Below, piece by piece: positions 37,282 to 46,074 of a DNA stretch of 64,000 nt. The position numbers and the translations under genes were made by a program. The notes under the pieces were generated by a model. It was not told where the DNA came from and ran no database searches. It saw nothing but the letters and a program-made list of their open reading frames with translations. This DNA is from Pseudobutyrivibrio ruminis (GTDB taxonomy: Bacteria > Bacillota > Clostridia > Lachnospirales > Lachnospiraceae): NCBI GenBank assembly GCA_015057305.1, contig SVES01000006.1:35726-99725 (forward strand), read 5' to 3'. Each line of letters starts with the position of its first letter. The stretch's first letter is position 1.

Positions 37282-39320
37282 AAAAAGCAATAATTTTTGG
37301 TGGAACTACAGAGGGAAGAAATTTGGCAAAAAAGCTGATTTCGGCTGGTGTATCTGTGATTTACTCAGTTGCAACTGAATATGGGCTAGAGCCTGTCAAA
37401 GGTGAAAAAGGGCTTGATGTTAGAATCGGTCGAATGGATTCAAATATGATGGCGGGGCTTTTTAAAGAAGAAAGTCCTGATGTTGTTATAGACGCCACCC
37501 ATCCCTTTGCAGAAATTGTAAAAAATCAAATTGATACAGCACTGTTCTTAAGCCAGAGTATTCCATTTATCCGAATACTAAGGGAAAGTAGTGAAATTGA
37601 TTACAGTGGCTGCACATTTTTTGATGATGCTTCAGAATGTGCCAAAGCATTAGAGAATACAGAGGGAAATATTTTACTTACAACAGGAAGCAAAGAGCTT
37701 GCTGTCTTTTGTGAAAAGGAACAGGTTAGAAGTAGAATTATAGCAAGAGTAATACCTAGCGTGGAAAGTCTTGATATTTGTACTCAAAATGGCCTGACAG
37801 GCAAGCAGATAATTGCTATGCAGGGGCCATTTTCCCTTATGATGAATAGAGCTCAAATTAAAGAGACCAGGGCAAATGTATTGGTCCTCAAAAACAGTGG
37901 AAAGGGAAGTGGCGAGGCTGAGCGCATAGAGGCTGCTAAACTAGAGGGGATTAAATGCTTTGTTATAAATAGACCTACTATCAAGGCAGAAGGCAAATCC
38001 TTTAAGGAAGCTCTTGATGAGCTTGAAAATATTTTAGGAACTAAGTTAACGGAAAATGGATTTTCCGAAATCACACCTGATGTGAAAATACATATTACCC
38101 TTGCAAGCTTTGGAATGGGATTTGGCAGTATCACAGAAGAAGTGATGGCTGCTGTTGATAAGGCTGATATTATTTTCGGAGCCCCTAGAATGCTTTCTAC
38201 TATAGAATGTAAGGCTAAAAAATACCCATATTATTTGGCAAAAGATATACTGCCTGTGTTAAATGAAAAGGCAGGGGAAATTACTTATGGAACAATAAAT
38301 GCAGTTGTTTTATTTTCTGGTGATACAGGCTTTTTTAGCGGAACAAAAAAGCTATATGAAAATTTAAAAAATGATGGCAGATACAGTGTAAATATTCTTC
38401 CTGGCATATCATCAATAAGTGCATTTTCTGCAAGGCTAAAGGAAAGCTATGAGGATGCTATTATAATGAGCACCCATGGAATTGATGAAGCAATATGGCA
38501 GCCTAGGCTTATAGAAGCGGTGAAATATTCTAAAAAGGTTTTCACCCTTACCTCGGGGGGAAGGGATGTAAGAATAATCGGAGAGTTATTACAGGATTTA
38601 GAGCGAAACTTCAACATTAAATTCGAGATATGGGCTGGTTTTAATTTGTACTCTGACGAAAAGCTGGTATGCATGAATTCCACTAAGTGCTCAATGGCAG
38701 CATATGATGGATTGTGTGTTCTATTGATTAAGAATAAGAACCCACTTTTAAAAAGGCTTGCACCAGGATTATCAGATGAGAAATTTCTGCGTAATAAGAC
38801 ACCGATGTCAAAGGAAGAAATCAGAGCCATTTCAATTTGTAAACTGGGAATCACAAGGGATGCAATAGTTTATGATATTGGAGGGGGAAGTGGTTCGGTT
38901 TCTGTAGAAATTGGCTTATTAGCTTCATCGATTAACGTATATACGATAGAATTTAAAGAGGATGCCTGCAAGCTAATTAGAGAAAATATTTCAAAGCAAG
39001 GACTTAAGAATGTACATTTGATAGAAGGCGTAGCACCAGATGCTTTAGATACTTTGCCTGCACCTTCCCATGTGTTTATAGGGGGTAGTGGTGGTCGTTT
39101 ACAAGAAATTTTAAAGACATTGCAGGCAAAGGGACATCCTAGGGTTGTTATCAATGCTGTAACCTTAGAAACTATTGCAGAGGTCAATTCTATTCTTAAG
39201 GATTTCGAAATCAAAGATGCTGATGTGGTGCAGGTATCTATCAGCAAGGCAAAAACTGTTGGCGACTACAACGTAATGCAAGCTCAAAATCCCGTATACG
39301 TCGTTACGTTTATGTTGTAG
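37278..39320 (+). CDS. Three-domain CbiJ-CbiE-CbiT fusion
   Basis: A 680-residue fusion of three consecutive pathway enzymes: cobalt-precorrin-6A reductase CbiJ (about 1-250, IIFGGTTEGRNLA, DATHPFAE, QGPFS), precorrin-7 C5-methyltransferase CbiE (about 270-475, TLASFGMGFGSIT, FSGDTGFFSG, PGISSISAFSARL) and C15-methyltransferase/decarboxylase CbiT (about 490-680, DIGGGSGSVSVEIG, IGGSGGRL). CbiET fusions are common; adding CbiJ is rarer. Start TTG 37278 lies 8 nt past GAGGA. A perfect 8-bp hairpin (38050-38067) sits at the CbiJ-CbiE junction. After this gene the operon has its only large gap. Confidence 0.94.
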   Translation: MKKAIIFGGTTEGRNLAKKLISAGVSVIYSVATEYGLEPVKGEKGLDVRIGRMDSNMMAGLFKEESPDVVIDATHPFAEIVKNQIDTALFLSQSIPFIRILRESSEIDYSGCTFFDDASECAKALENTEGNILLTTGSKELAVFCEKEQVRSRIIARVIPSVESLDICTQNGLTGKQIIAMQGPFSLMMNRAQIKETRANVLVLKNSGKGSGEAERIEAAKLEGIKCFVINRPTIKAEGKSFKEALDELENILGTKLTENGFSEITPDVKIHITLASFGMGFGSITEEVMAAVDKADIIFGAPRMLSTIECKAKKYPYYLAKDILPVLNEKAGEITYGTINAVVLFSGDTGFFSGTKKLYENLKNDGRYSVNILPGISSISAFSARLKESYEDAIIMSTHGIDEAIWQPRLIEAVKYSKKVFTLTSGGRDVRIIGELLQDLERNFNIKFEIWAGFNLYSDEKLVCMNSTKCSMAAYDGLCVLLIKNKNPLLKRLAPGLSDEKFLRNKTPMSKEEIRAISICKLGITRDAIVYDIGGGSGSVSVEIGLLASSINVYTIEFKEDACKLIRENISKQGLKNVHLIEGVAPDALDTLPAPSHVFIGGSGGRLQEILKTLQAKGHPRVVINAVTLETIAEVNSILKDFEIKDADVVQVSISKAKTVGDYNVMQAQNPVYVVTFML

Positions 39321-39440
39321 CTATGCGTGTAAAGAAAGTAAAGGTAGGCAGTAGTTAACAAGCTATTATATTTCTTAAGCTGAGCTTTCTAAGCGAAGCG
39401 TAGAAATCATAATGCTTGTTAGCGTAACTGCCGAGCCATA
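39321..39440. repeat. Large imperfect palindrome within the cobalamin operon
   Basis: The 134-base gap between the CbiJET and cbiA genes is almost wholly an inverted repeat. GGCAGT plus TAACAAGC (39347-39363) pairs with GCTTGTTA plus ACTGCC (39414-39432), continuing inwards as ATTATATTTCT (39365-39375) with AGAAATCATAAT (39402-39413); a small GCTT/AAGC hairpin is in the loop. Outer CTATG (39321) and CATAG (39436-39440) bound it. It may be a mobile palindromic repeat or an mRNA processing/stability hairpin. No T-run. Confidence 0.7.
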
Positions 39441-39454
39441 GTTTAGGAGACTTA

Positions 39455-40810
39455 ATGAATTACCCAAGGATTATGATAGCAGCCGCAAATAGCGGCAGCG
39501 GAAAAACTACAATTACCTGCGGCCTGCTTGCCGCTTTAAAAAACAGGGGAATGACTCCCTGTAGCTTTAAGTGTGGCCCAGATTATATTGATCCTATGTA
39601 CCACAGAAATGTACTTGGAATTCCTGCCGGAAATCTTGATACATTTTTTACAGATGATGCTACTACAAGGTGGATTTTTGGTGAGGAATATGCTGGTGAC
39701 ATTTCTGTTATTGAAGGTGTGATGGGACTATATGATGGTGTAGGTGGAGTAGAAGAAATTGGCTCAAGCTACGATTTGGCAAGAGCCTTGAATTGTCCTA
39801 TTGTACTTGTTATTAATGGAAAAGGTGCTGGTAAATCATTGCTTGCCCTGGTAAAGGGATTTTTAGCCTATGATAAGTATTCTCTTATTAAAGGAGTTAT
39901 TCTTAATAAGACCTCTGAAAGCTTTGGGGCTATTTTAAAGCCATTGATAGAAAGTGAGCTTGGTATTAAGTACTTAGGAACTTTGCCAGATATTTCAGAT
40001 ATAGGCTTTGAAAGTAGGCATTTGGGGCTTTTTTTACCAAACGAGATAAATGATATAAAAGCACAGCTTTGCACCTTAGGTGAAAAGGTTGAAGAACAAA
40101 TAGATTTAGATGAAATTATTAGTATCGCTAGTCATGCATTGGATTTAAAAAAAGAATCTATGCCTGAAAACATTCATACACTCATCTCCAATAATAAAGG
40201 AAATAAGGTAAAACTTGCTGTTGCCTATGATGAAGCTTTTTGCTTTTACTACAGAGAAAATCTTAAGCTGCTGGAAAAGCTGGGAATAGAAATAGCTTAT
40301 TTTTCACCTTTAAGGGATGATAGCTTGCCAAAGGACATTTCGGGAATACTACTAGGTGGTGGCTATCCTGAAAATCATCTTGACAAGCTTTCGGGCAATG
40401 TGAACATGAAAAATGAAATAGCAAATGCCATAAAATCCGGGATGCCTGTTATGGCAGAATGTGGTGGCTTCATGTATCTTTTGGAGGAGGTGGAAAATAT
40501 AGATAAAAAGTCCTATAGGATGGCTTCAGTTTTAAAGGGAAAAGCATTTTATACAGGGCATCTAGTTCGCTTTGGTTATGCTATAATAGAAAAGGATAAG
40601 GATGAAATCAAAGGTCATGAATTTCATTATTTTGATACAGATAATAATGGAATTGATTACAGGGCTTTTAAACCAAGTGGTAGCAGAAGCTGGGAATGTA
40701 TTCATGCTATAAATGGAGGGCTGGTAGGATTTCCACATCTTTACTATCTTTCTAATCCTGGCTTTGTAAATAAATTTGTGGAGGCTATGAAGAATTATGG
40801 GGGACGCTAG
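39455..40810 (+). CDS. cbiA: Cobyrinic acid a,c-diamide synthase
   Basis: A 451-residue CbiA/CobB glutamine-dependent amidase for carboxylates a and c. N-terminal ANSGSGKTTITCGLL P-loop, DTFFTDDAT and VMGLYDG motifs, and a C-terminal amidotransferase domain with Cys336 in MAECGGFMYL. TTAGGAG precedes ATG 39455. Its last 14 bases overlap cobT. Confidence 0.95.
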   Translation: MNYPRIMIAAANSGSGKTTITCGLLAALKNRGMTPCSFKCGPDYIDPMYHRNVLGIPAGNLDTFFTDDATTRWIFGEEYAGDISVIEGVMGLYDGVGGVEEIGSSYDLARALNCPIVLVINGKGAGKSLLALVKGFLAYDKYSLIKGVILNKTSESFGAILKPLIESELGIKYLGTLPDISDIGFESRHLGLFLPNEINDIKAQLCTLGEKVEEQIDLDEIISIASHALDLKKESMPENIHTLISNNKGNKVKLAVAYDEAFCFYYRENLKLLEKLGIEIAYFSPLRDDSLPKDISGILLGGGYPENHLDKLSGNVNMKNEIANAIKSGMPVMAECGGFMYLLEEVENIDKKSYRMASVLKGKAFYTGHLVRFGYAIIEKDKDEIKGHEFHYFDTDNNGIDYRAFKPSGSRSWECIHAINGGLVGFPHLYYLSNPGFVNKFVEAMKNYGGR

Positions 40811-41879
40811 ATATTTATTTGAAGATATTTTAGAAAATAAAATCACTATAGAGCCTGTTGATAAGGACAAAATAAAGACAATTAAAAAGGAGTGGGATAG
40901 GGTATCAAAGCCAATTGATAGCTTTGGAAAATATGAAACGCTCCACTCTAAAATTGGTGCAATACAAGGTTTTATGGCACCAGATTTGTACCATGCAAGG
41001 CTTATTGTCTGCTGTGGTGATCATGGGATTGTAGAGGAAGGTGTCAGCCAGGTAGACCAGGATGTTACGAGAATATGTGCAACAAATATCGGAAAGGGTC
41101 TTACTACCACAGGCGTTATGGCAAGGCATTTAGGAATTGATATTTTGGCAGTAGATGTTGGAATCAATTATGCAAAAGAAGTTCCTAATACTTTAAATCG
41201 TCGTGTGAAATATGGGACCTGCAATTTTCTAAAGCAGCCTGCAATGTCTGTAGAGGAATTTTCCAGAGCTGTTCAGGTGGGAATGGATTTGGTATTAGAC
41301 AGTAAGGATGCGGGATTTAATCTGTTGCTTGTAGGCGAGATGGGAATTGGAAATACCACATCAGCATCAGTAGTTGCAGGGTATTTGCTAGACCTTAGTG
41401 CAGAAAAGGTTACAGGCAGAGGAGCAGGCTTGGATGATGAAGGCTTTAGCAAAAAGCGAGCAGTTGTTTCTATGGCTTTATCCATGTATAGTGGACTCTC
41501 TCCTGTGGAAATTTGTAGCAATTTTGGCGGGCTGGAGCTGGCAGCAATGACTGGAGTTATATTAGGTGGAGCTTTGTACAAGGTTCCGGTTGTGCTTGAT
41601 GGTATGCTTAGTATGGTTTCAGCAGTTGTGGCGGACAGACTGCTGGAAAACACAAAGGATTATCTTATCCCTTCACATCTTAGTAAAGAGCCGGTAGCAA
41701 CTAAGCTTGCCAGTAAATTATCCTTAGAGCCTCCTATGGATGCTGCAATGGCAGTTGGCGAAGGGGCAGGTGCAGTTATGTTGATTTCACAACTTCGCAT
41801 GGCAGATATTGCTTTTCATGATGCCTTGAAGTTTGGCGATTCAGGAGTAGACCAATACGAAAATTTTAAAGAACTATGA
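40797..41879 (+). CDS. cobT: Nicotinate-nucleotide:dimethylbenzimidazole phosphoribosyltransferase
   Basis: A 360-residue CobT that makes alpha-ribazole phosphate, activating the lower ligand base. GDHGIVEEGVS, GEMGIGNTTSAS and AVGEGAGAVML with Glu322 at the position of the catalytic base (Glu317 in Salmonella). No bluB or bza genes are seen nearby, so the base may be salvaged or made elsewhere. Overlaps cobU by 4 nt. Confidence 0.95.
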   Translation: MGDARYLFEDILENKITIEPVDKDKIKTIKKEWDRVSKPIDSFGKYETLHSKIGAIQGFMAPDLYHARLIVCCGDHGIVEEGVSQVDQDVTRICATNIGKGLTTTGVMARHLGIDILAVDVGINYAKEVPNTLNRRVKYGTCNFLKQPAMSVEEFSRAVQVGMDLVLDSKDAGFNLLLVGEMGIGNTTSASVVAGYLLDLSAEKVTGRGAGLDDEGFSKKRAVVSMALSMYSGLSPVEICSNFGGLELAAMTGVILGGALYKVPVVLDGMLSMVSAVVADRLLENTKDYLIPSHLSKEPVATKLASKLSLEPPMDAAMAVGEGAGAVMLISQLRMADIAFHDALKFGDSGVDQYENFKEL

Positions 41880-42391
41880 TTACATTAGTTTACGGAGGTA
41901 GCGGCAGTGGCAAATCCGCATTTGCGGAGGATTTAGTTTGCAAAACAGATTTTCCAAACAGATACTATCTTGCCACAATGCGCTCATTTGATGAAGAAAC
42001 AAAGAACAGAATAGCAAGACATAGAAGCCTTAGAGAAGGAAAAAATTTCATTACAATAGAGTGTCCTACTGATATCGTAAATACGATAATAGAAAGGGAT
42101 TCTATTGTATTACTGGAGTGTATGTCCAATCTGGTTGCAAATGAAATGTTTAGTGGAAAAGAGGCAAAGTCTTTTTACCAGTGTGCTGATAAGATAGTGG
42201 AGGACGTAATTGCTCTTTCAAAGAAAACTGCTTCTCTTGTAATAGTTTCCAATAATATATTTGAAGATGGTATAAGCTATGATGAGGGCACAAAGGAATA
42301 TATGAGGGCTTTGGGCTTAATAAACAAAAGGCTTGCAGAGCTTTCTGATGAAGTATACGAGGTAGTGGTAGGGATTGGAATAAAAATATGA
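41876..42391 (+). CDS. cobU: Adenosylcobinamide kinase / phosphate guanylyltransferase
   Basis: A 171-residue CobU with P-loop GGSGSGKSAFAE (7-18) and His49 in RIARHRSLREG at the place of the guanylylated His46 of Salmonella CobU. It phosphorylates and then attaches GMP to adenosylcobinamide. The end overlaps cobS by 4 nt. A second, shorter relative occurs two genes downstream. Confidence 0.93.
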   Translation: MITLVYGGSGSGKSAFAEDLVCKTDFPNRYYLATMRSFDEETKNRIARHRSLREGKNFITIECPTDIVNTIIERDSIVLLECMSNLVANEMFSGKEAKSFYQCADKIVEDVIALSKKTASLVIVSNNIFEDGISYDEGTKEYMRALGLINKRLAELSDEVYEVVVGIGIKI

Positions 42392-43146
42392 GAATAATAA
42401 AATCGTTTATCGTTGCGTTTTCTATGTACTCAAGAATTCCTATGCCAAGATTTACATGGGACAGTGAGGATATGAAATATCATCTGATTTTTTTTCCTTG
42501 GATTGGAGCTGTAATAGGTCTGTTAGAATATGGACTATTACTAATAACTGAAAAGCATGGTATTCCAAATGCTGCATTTGCGGCTCTTGCAATAGCAATA
42601 CCTCTTATAGTAACAGGGGGATTTCATCTTGATGGTTTTATGGACGTGGAGGATGCTATAAGCTCATTTAAGACTAGGGAAGAGCGTCTTGAAATACTTA
42701 AGGACCCTCACATTGGTGCCTTTTCTGTAATCAATGTAATTATTGTTGGATTATTACTTTTTGCTTCCATTCTTATTATGGATAGAGAATGTTTTATAAT
42801 TTGGAGCTTTTCATTTTTTATGGCAAGAGCCTTAAGTGGGATGCTTGTAGTAAAAGGGAAGAAGGCTAAGTCAGATGGCATGCTTTATTCAGAAGCCAAA
42901 AATACATCTGATAAGCCAGTATTTGTGATTTTGCTCGTAGAGCTAATAATAAGTTTTTGTTTGGCGTTTGCAGTATCTGCTTTTAGGGCAGTGTATGCAT
43001 TTATTATTCCAATAGTAACAGTGTATGCTCTGCAAAAGAGAGCCAACAGGTTGTTTGGTGGAATCACTGGAGATGTGGCTGGCTGGTATGTGGTGAACGC
43101 TGAATACTTGGCAGCTTTGTTTTTAGCATTATTTAAATTTTTTTGA
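42388..43146 (+). CDS. cobS: Adenosylcobinamide-GDP ribazoletransferase
   Basis: A 252-residue cobalamin synthase with about six helices; GGFHLDGFMDVEDAISS is the acidic metal-binding motif, FGGITGDVAGW a second family motif. It joins adenosylcobinamide-GDP and alpha-ribazole at the membrane. Encoded between two cobU-like genes. Confidence 0.94.
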   Translation: MRIIKSFIVAFSMYSRIPMPRFTWDSEDMKYHLIFFPWIGAVIGLLEYGLLLITEKHGIPNAAFAALAIAIPLIVTGGFHLDGFMDVEDAISSFKTREERLEILKDPHIGAFSVINVIIVGLLLFASILIMDRECFIIWSFSFFMARALSGMLVVKGKKAKSDGMLYSEAKNTSDKPVFVILLVELIISFCLAFAVSAFRAVYAFIIPIVTVYALQKRANRLFGGITGDVAGWYVVNAEYLAALFLALFKFF

Positions 43147-43154
43147 GGTATGGA

Positions 43155-43487
43155 ATGAATCTTGTAATAGGTGGCAGTTATCAAGGTAAAACTGAATATG
43201 CGCTTCACACTTTTCCAGAGGCTAAGTTTTTTAATCAGGCCCATCTTTTCATAAAAAAGAGATTAATAGAAGGAAAGGTTAAGGAGGAAATCTTAGCTGA
43301 AATTATGGCTGCTACATCAGAGGGACAATGGGTAATCATTGCAGATGAAATAGGAAATGGTGTTGTCCCAATGGATGCCAATGAAAGAAACTGGCGTGAC
43401 ATTGCAGGTCAAATATTAATAGAGCTTGCTAAGGAGGCTAAAGAGGTACATAGGGTAATTTTAGGCATAGGTCAGAGGATTAAATAA
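43155..43487 (+). CDS. Short CobU-like P-loop protein
   Basis: A 110-residue protein matching both ends of CobU: N-terminal P-loop GGSYQGKTEYAL and C-terminal IADEIGNGVVPMDANERNWRD, but without the central RIARHR segment that carries the guanylylated histidine. ATG 43155 follows GAGG; a TTG at 43143 overlaps cobS. It could be a kinase-only or regulatory partner of the full CobU encoded at 41876, or a shortened duplicate under decay, though the frame is intact and translationally packed into the operon. Confidence 0.8.
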   Translation: MNLVIGGSYQGKTEYALHTFPEAKFFNQAHLFIKKRLIEGKVKEEILAEIMAATSEGQWVIIADEIGNGVVPMDANERNWRDIAGQILIELAKEAKEVHRVILGIGQRIK

Positions 43488-44062
43488 TGGAAAAAACAAT
43501 CACTTTAATCCGTCATGGTAAGACCCTAGGAAACCTGGAAAAAAGATATATAGGAATTACAGATGAGCCTCTTTCAAAGGAGGGAGTAGAAGAAATTGCT
43601 AAAGGCAGTTACCCTGCCTGTGATATATTGTTTTCTAGCCCACTTAGACGCTGCAAAGAAACAGCTAAAATTATTTATCCAGATAATGAACCCATAGTTA
43701 TACCTGAGCTTAAGGAAACTAATTTTGGCAGGTTTGAAGGAAAAAACTATCAGGATTTATCTGAGGATTTAGAATATATTAAATGGATTGAATCTGGTGG
43801 AACTGCCCCTTTTCCTGAGGGCGAAGGCAGAAGCGAAGTAATTAAACGCACCATGATAGGCTTTGAAAAGCTTATAGGAGCAAGTGATGAATACAAAAGT
43901 GTGGTTGCTGTTGTTCATGGCGGCACCATAATGTCTATACTTAGCTCTCTTTTTAAGGGAGATTATTATTCATATCATGTAGAAAACGGCGAGGGATATA
44001 CATTTGATTTATCATCTGACGGCCTTTATCATAGGCTACGTTTTAGATCTTTTACTAGGTGA
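43487..44062 (+). CDS. cobC: Alpha-ribazole phosphatase / histidine phosphatase
   Basis: A 191-residue histidine-phosphatase-superfamily protein with LIRHGKT (catalytic His10), FSSPLRRCKETA, ETNFGRFEGK and VVHGGTI. In this operon it should remove the phosphate from alpha-ribazole 5'-phosphate or cobalamin 5'-phosphate. Its last 59 bases overlap the cbiB start. Confidence 0.9.
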   Translation: MEKTITLIRHGKTLGNLEKRYIGITDEPLSKEGVEEIAKGSYPACDILFSSPLRRCKETAKIIYPDNEPIVIPELKETNFGRFEGKNYQDLSEDLEYIKWIESGGTAPFPEGEGRSEVIKRTMIGFEKLIGASDEYKSVVAVVHGGTIMSILSSLFKGDYYSYHVENGEGYTFDLSSDGLYHRLRFRSFTR

Positions 44063-44969
44063 TCCATTTGGAGGCTTTCATCCTGTAGTTTGGATTGGGA
44101 AGCTTATATCTAAATTGACATCTATTTTTTTGAGTGAAAAAGATAGTGGGCAACAAAAGCGAAAAAAAGGCTTACTGACTGTTATTATCGTAATTACGAT
44201 ATCTCTTTTTCTTACTTCAGTAATACTTATTTTTGCATACACAATAAATACAATATTTGGAATTATAATTGAAGCAGTAATTACATATCAATGCCTGGCA
44301 ACAAAGAGTCTTTATAGTGAGAGTATGAAGGTGTATTTTGCGCTTAAGGATTATGGGCTTGAAGCAGGCAGACAGGCTGTTTCAATGATAGTTGGACGTG
44401 ATACCAAGGCTTTGAACGAAACAGGTGTTATTAAAGCGGCTGTTGAAACTGTTGCAGAAAACACCTCGGACGGAATAATTGCTCCAATGCTATATTTGGC
44501 TATTGGAGGACCGATTCTTGGGATTTGCTATAAAGCAATAAATACTTTGGATTCAATGATTGGATATAAAAATGACAAGTATCTGGATTTTGGAAGATTC
44601 GGGGCAAAGCTTGATGATATTGTAAATTTCATTCCAGCCCGTTTAAGTGCATTTTTGATGATTTGTAGCTGTGTTTTTTTAGGAAAAGATTACAGCACAA
44701 GAAATGCCTATAGGGTATTTAAAAGAGATAGATTTAATCATTCAAGCCCTAACTCGGCGTGGCCTGAAAGTGCTTGTGCTGGGGCTCTTGGAATAAAGCT
44801 TGCAGGACCAGCTACGTATTTTGGCAAGCTGGTTGAAAAGCCATATATTGGCGATAGCTTACGAGCTATTGAATTAGATGATATAAAGCGCTCAAATAAA
44901 TTGATGCTTTGTACATCTTTAATTTGCGAAGTAATTTGCATTTTTATAATGTTAATATTTGTAATATAG
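44004..44969 (+). CDS. cbiB: Adenosylcobinamide-phosphate synthase
   Basis: A 321-residue membrane protein (about five helices) with the CbiB signatures LDLLLGDPFGGFHPVVWIG, ETVAENTSDGIIAPMLYLAIGG and SPNSAWPESACAGALGIKL. Start TTG 44004 lies about 8 nt after GAGGG and gives the full N-terminus; it overlaps cobC by 59 nt, which is long but leaves both families intact. It attaches the aminopropanol arm made by CobD. Confidence 0.93.
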   Translation: MIYHLTAFIIGYVLDLLLGDPFGGFHPVVWIGKLISKLTSIFLSEKDSGQQKRKKGLLTVIIVITISLFLTSVILIFAYTINTIFGIIIEAVITYQCLATKSLYSESMKVYFALKDYGLEAGRQAVSMIVGRDTKALNETGVIKAAVETVAENTSDGIIAPMLYLAIGGPILGICYKAINTLDSMIGYKNDKYLDFGRFGAKLDDIVNFIPARLSAFLMICSCVFLGKDYSTRNAYRVFKRDRFNHSSPNSAWPESACAGALGIKLAGPATYFGKLVEKPYIGDSLRAIELDDIKRSNKLMLCTSLICEVICIFIMLIFVI

Positions 44970-44975
44970 GAGTTT

Positions 44976-46022
44976 ATGATGCACGGTGGAGACATATATA
45001 GAAACAATATTCATTACGATTTTTCAGTTAATCTCAACCCTTTAGGATTTCCTTCAGAGGTTCAATGGGTTCTAACAGAGGCAGCTATTCATGCCAATAA
45101 ATATCCTGATATATATCATGAACAGCTTGTAAAGGATACTGCTGAATTATTTGATGTGCGCCAGGAGGAAATAGTTTATGGTAATGGAGCTTCTGAGCTT
45201 ATCATGGCTATCTGCCACGCATTTTCCCCTAAAAAGGCTATGCTTATTACACCTTGCTTTTTAGGCTATGAAAGATGCTTAAAGGGTGCTTCTCACAATT
45301 GTGAGATAATAAACTATGGTCTTTTAGAAGAAGATGATTTTAATCTGACTGATGCTTTTTTAGAAAGTCTTTCCAGTGTTAAGCCACAGCTTTTATTTTT
45401 GACAAATCCTAACAATCCAAATGGATTAACAGTAAAAAAAGAGCTGTTGGAAAAAATTGTAAAAGTATGTGAGAGCCAGGGCACTATTTTAGTGATTGAC
45501 GAATGCTTTTTACCATTGACAGGAAGGGAAAAGGAATTGTCCTTAGCCTATAAAATCAGAGGCTGTAAGGGGGTAATTGTAATACGTGCGTTTACAAAAT
45601 CCTTTGCCATCCCTGGAGTGCGTTTAGGCTATGCAATTTGCTCTAGAAAAACTATAGCAGATGATATCAAAATGCATTTGCCAGAATGGAATCTGTCCAT
45701 TTTTGCACAAATGGCTGGGGTTCAATGCTTAAAGCAATTGGATTTTATAAATGAGGCAGCTGAGCTTATTAATCGGGAACGTAGCTTTTTATCTATGGAA
45801 TTAACTAATCTTGGATTCAAGGTCTACCCAAGTGATGCAAATTACATTTTATTCAAGGCAGACAATCTTGATTTAAAGGAAAAACTTTTAGAATATAGCA
45901 TTTTAATCAGAGAGTGTGATGATTTCACTGGACTGGACAAGGGGTATTACAGGGTGGCTGTTAGAAATCACAATGAAAACAGTGGACTTTTAACGGCGCT
46001 TGAGAATGTTATAAACGAGTAA
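44976..46022 (+). CDS. cobD: Threonine-phosphate decarboxylase
   Basis: A 348-residue PLP enzyme of the HisC-like fold. The N-terminus HGGDIYRNNIHYDFSVNLNPLG is specific for CobD; Lys208 in AFTKSFAIPGVRLGYA is the PLP lysine. It makes aminopropanol phosphate for CbiB. ATG 44979 is an equally good start. Last gene of the cobalamin operon; only a weak hairpin follows. Confidence 0.92.
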   Translation: MMHGGDIYRNNIHYDFSVNLNPLGFPSEVQWVLTEAAIHANKYPDIYHEQLVKDTAELFDVRQEEIVYGNGASELIMAICHAFSPKKAMLITPCFLGYERCLKGASHNCEIINYGLLEEDDFNLTDAFLESLSSVKPQLLFLTNPNNPNGLTVKKELLEKIVKVCESQGTILVIDECFLPLTGREKELSLAYKIRGCKGVIVIRAFTKSFAIPGVRLGYAICSRKTIADDIKMHLPEWNLSIFAQMAGVQCLKQLDFINEAAELINRERSFLSMELTNLGFKVYPSDANYILFKADNLDLKEKLLEYSILIRECDDFTGLDKGYYRVAVRNHNENSGLLTALENVINE

Positions 46023-46026
46023 GATT

Positions 46027-46055
46027 TTTTACCGTAAGGGTAAATTAAATATAAT
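46027..46055 (+). promoter_or_regulatory. Probable promoter before the radical SAM cassette
   Basis: TTTTAC (46027-46032), 17-bp spacer, TATAAT (46050-46055), 20 nt before the next ATG. The -35 region overlaps a small TTTACC/GGTAAA hairpin after cobD. Confidence 0.5.
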
Positions 46056-46074
46056 GTGGGAAGAATAGTGGAAA

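Noticed and set aside
38050..38067. Terminator inside the CbiJET gene
   Set aside because: The 8-bp stem has a 2-base loop and no following T-run; kept only as a note on the fusion junction.
38447..39247. Antisense ORFs of 135 and 125 codons within the CbiJET gene
   Set aside because: Shadows of the conserved CbiE and CbiT frames; Ser/Leu-rich composition typical of antisense reading.
46027..46043. Terminator of the cobalamin operon
   Set aside because: TTTACC/GGTAAA is only 6 bp and lacks a T-run on the 3' side; the true end of the operon is not evident.
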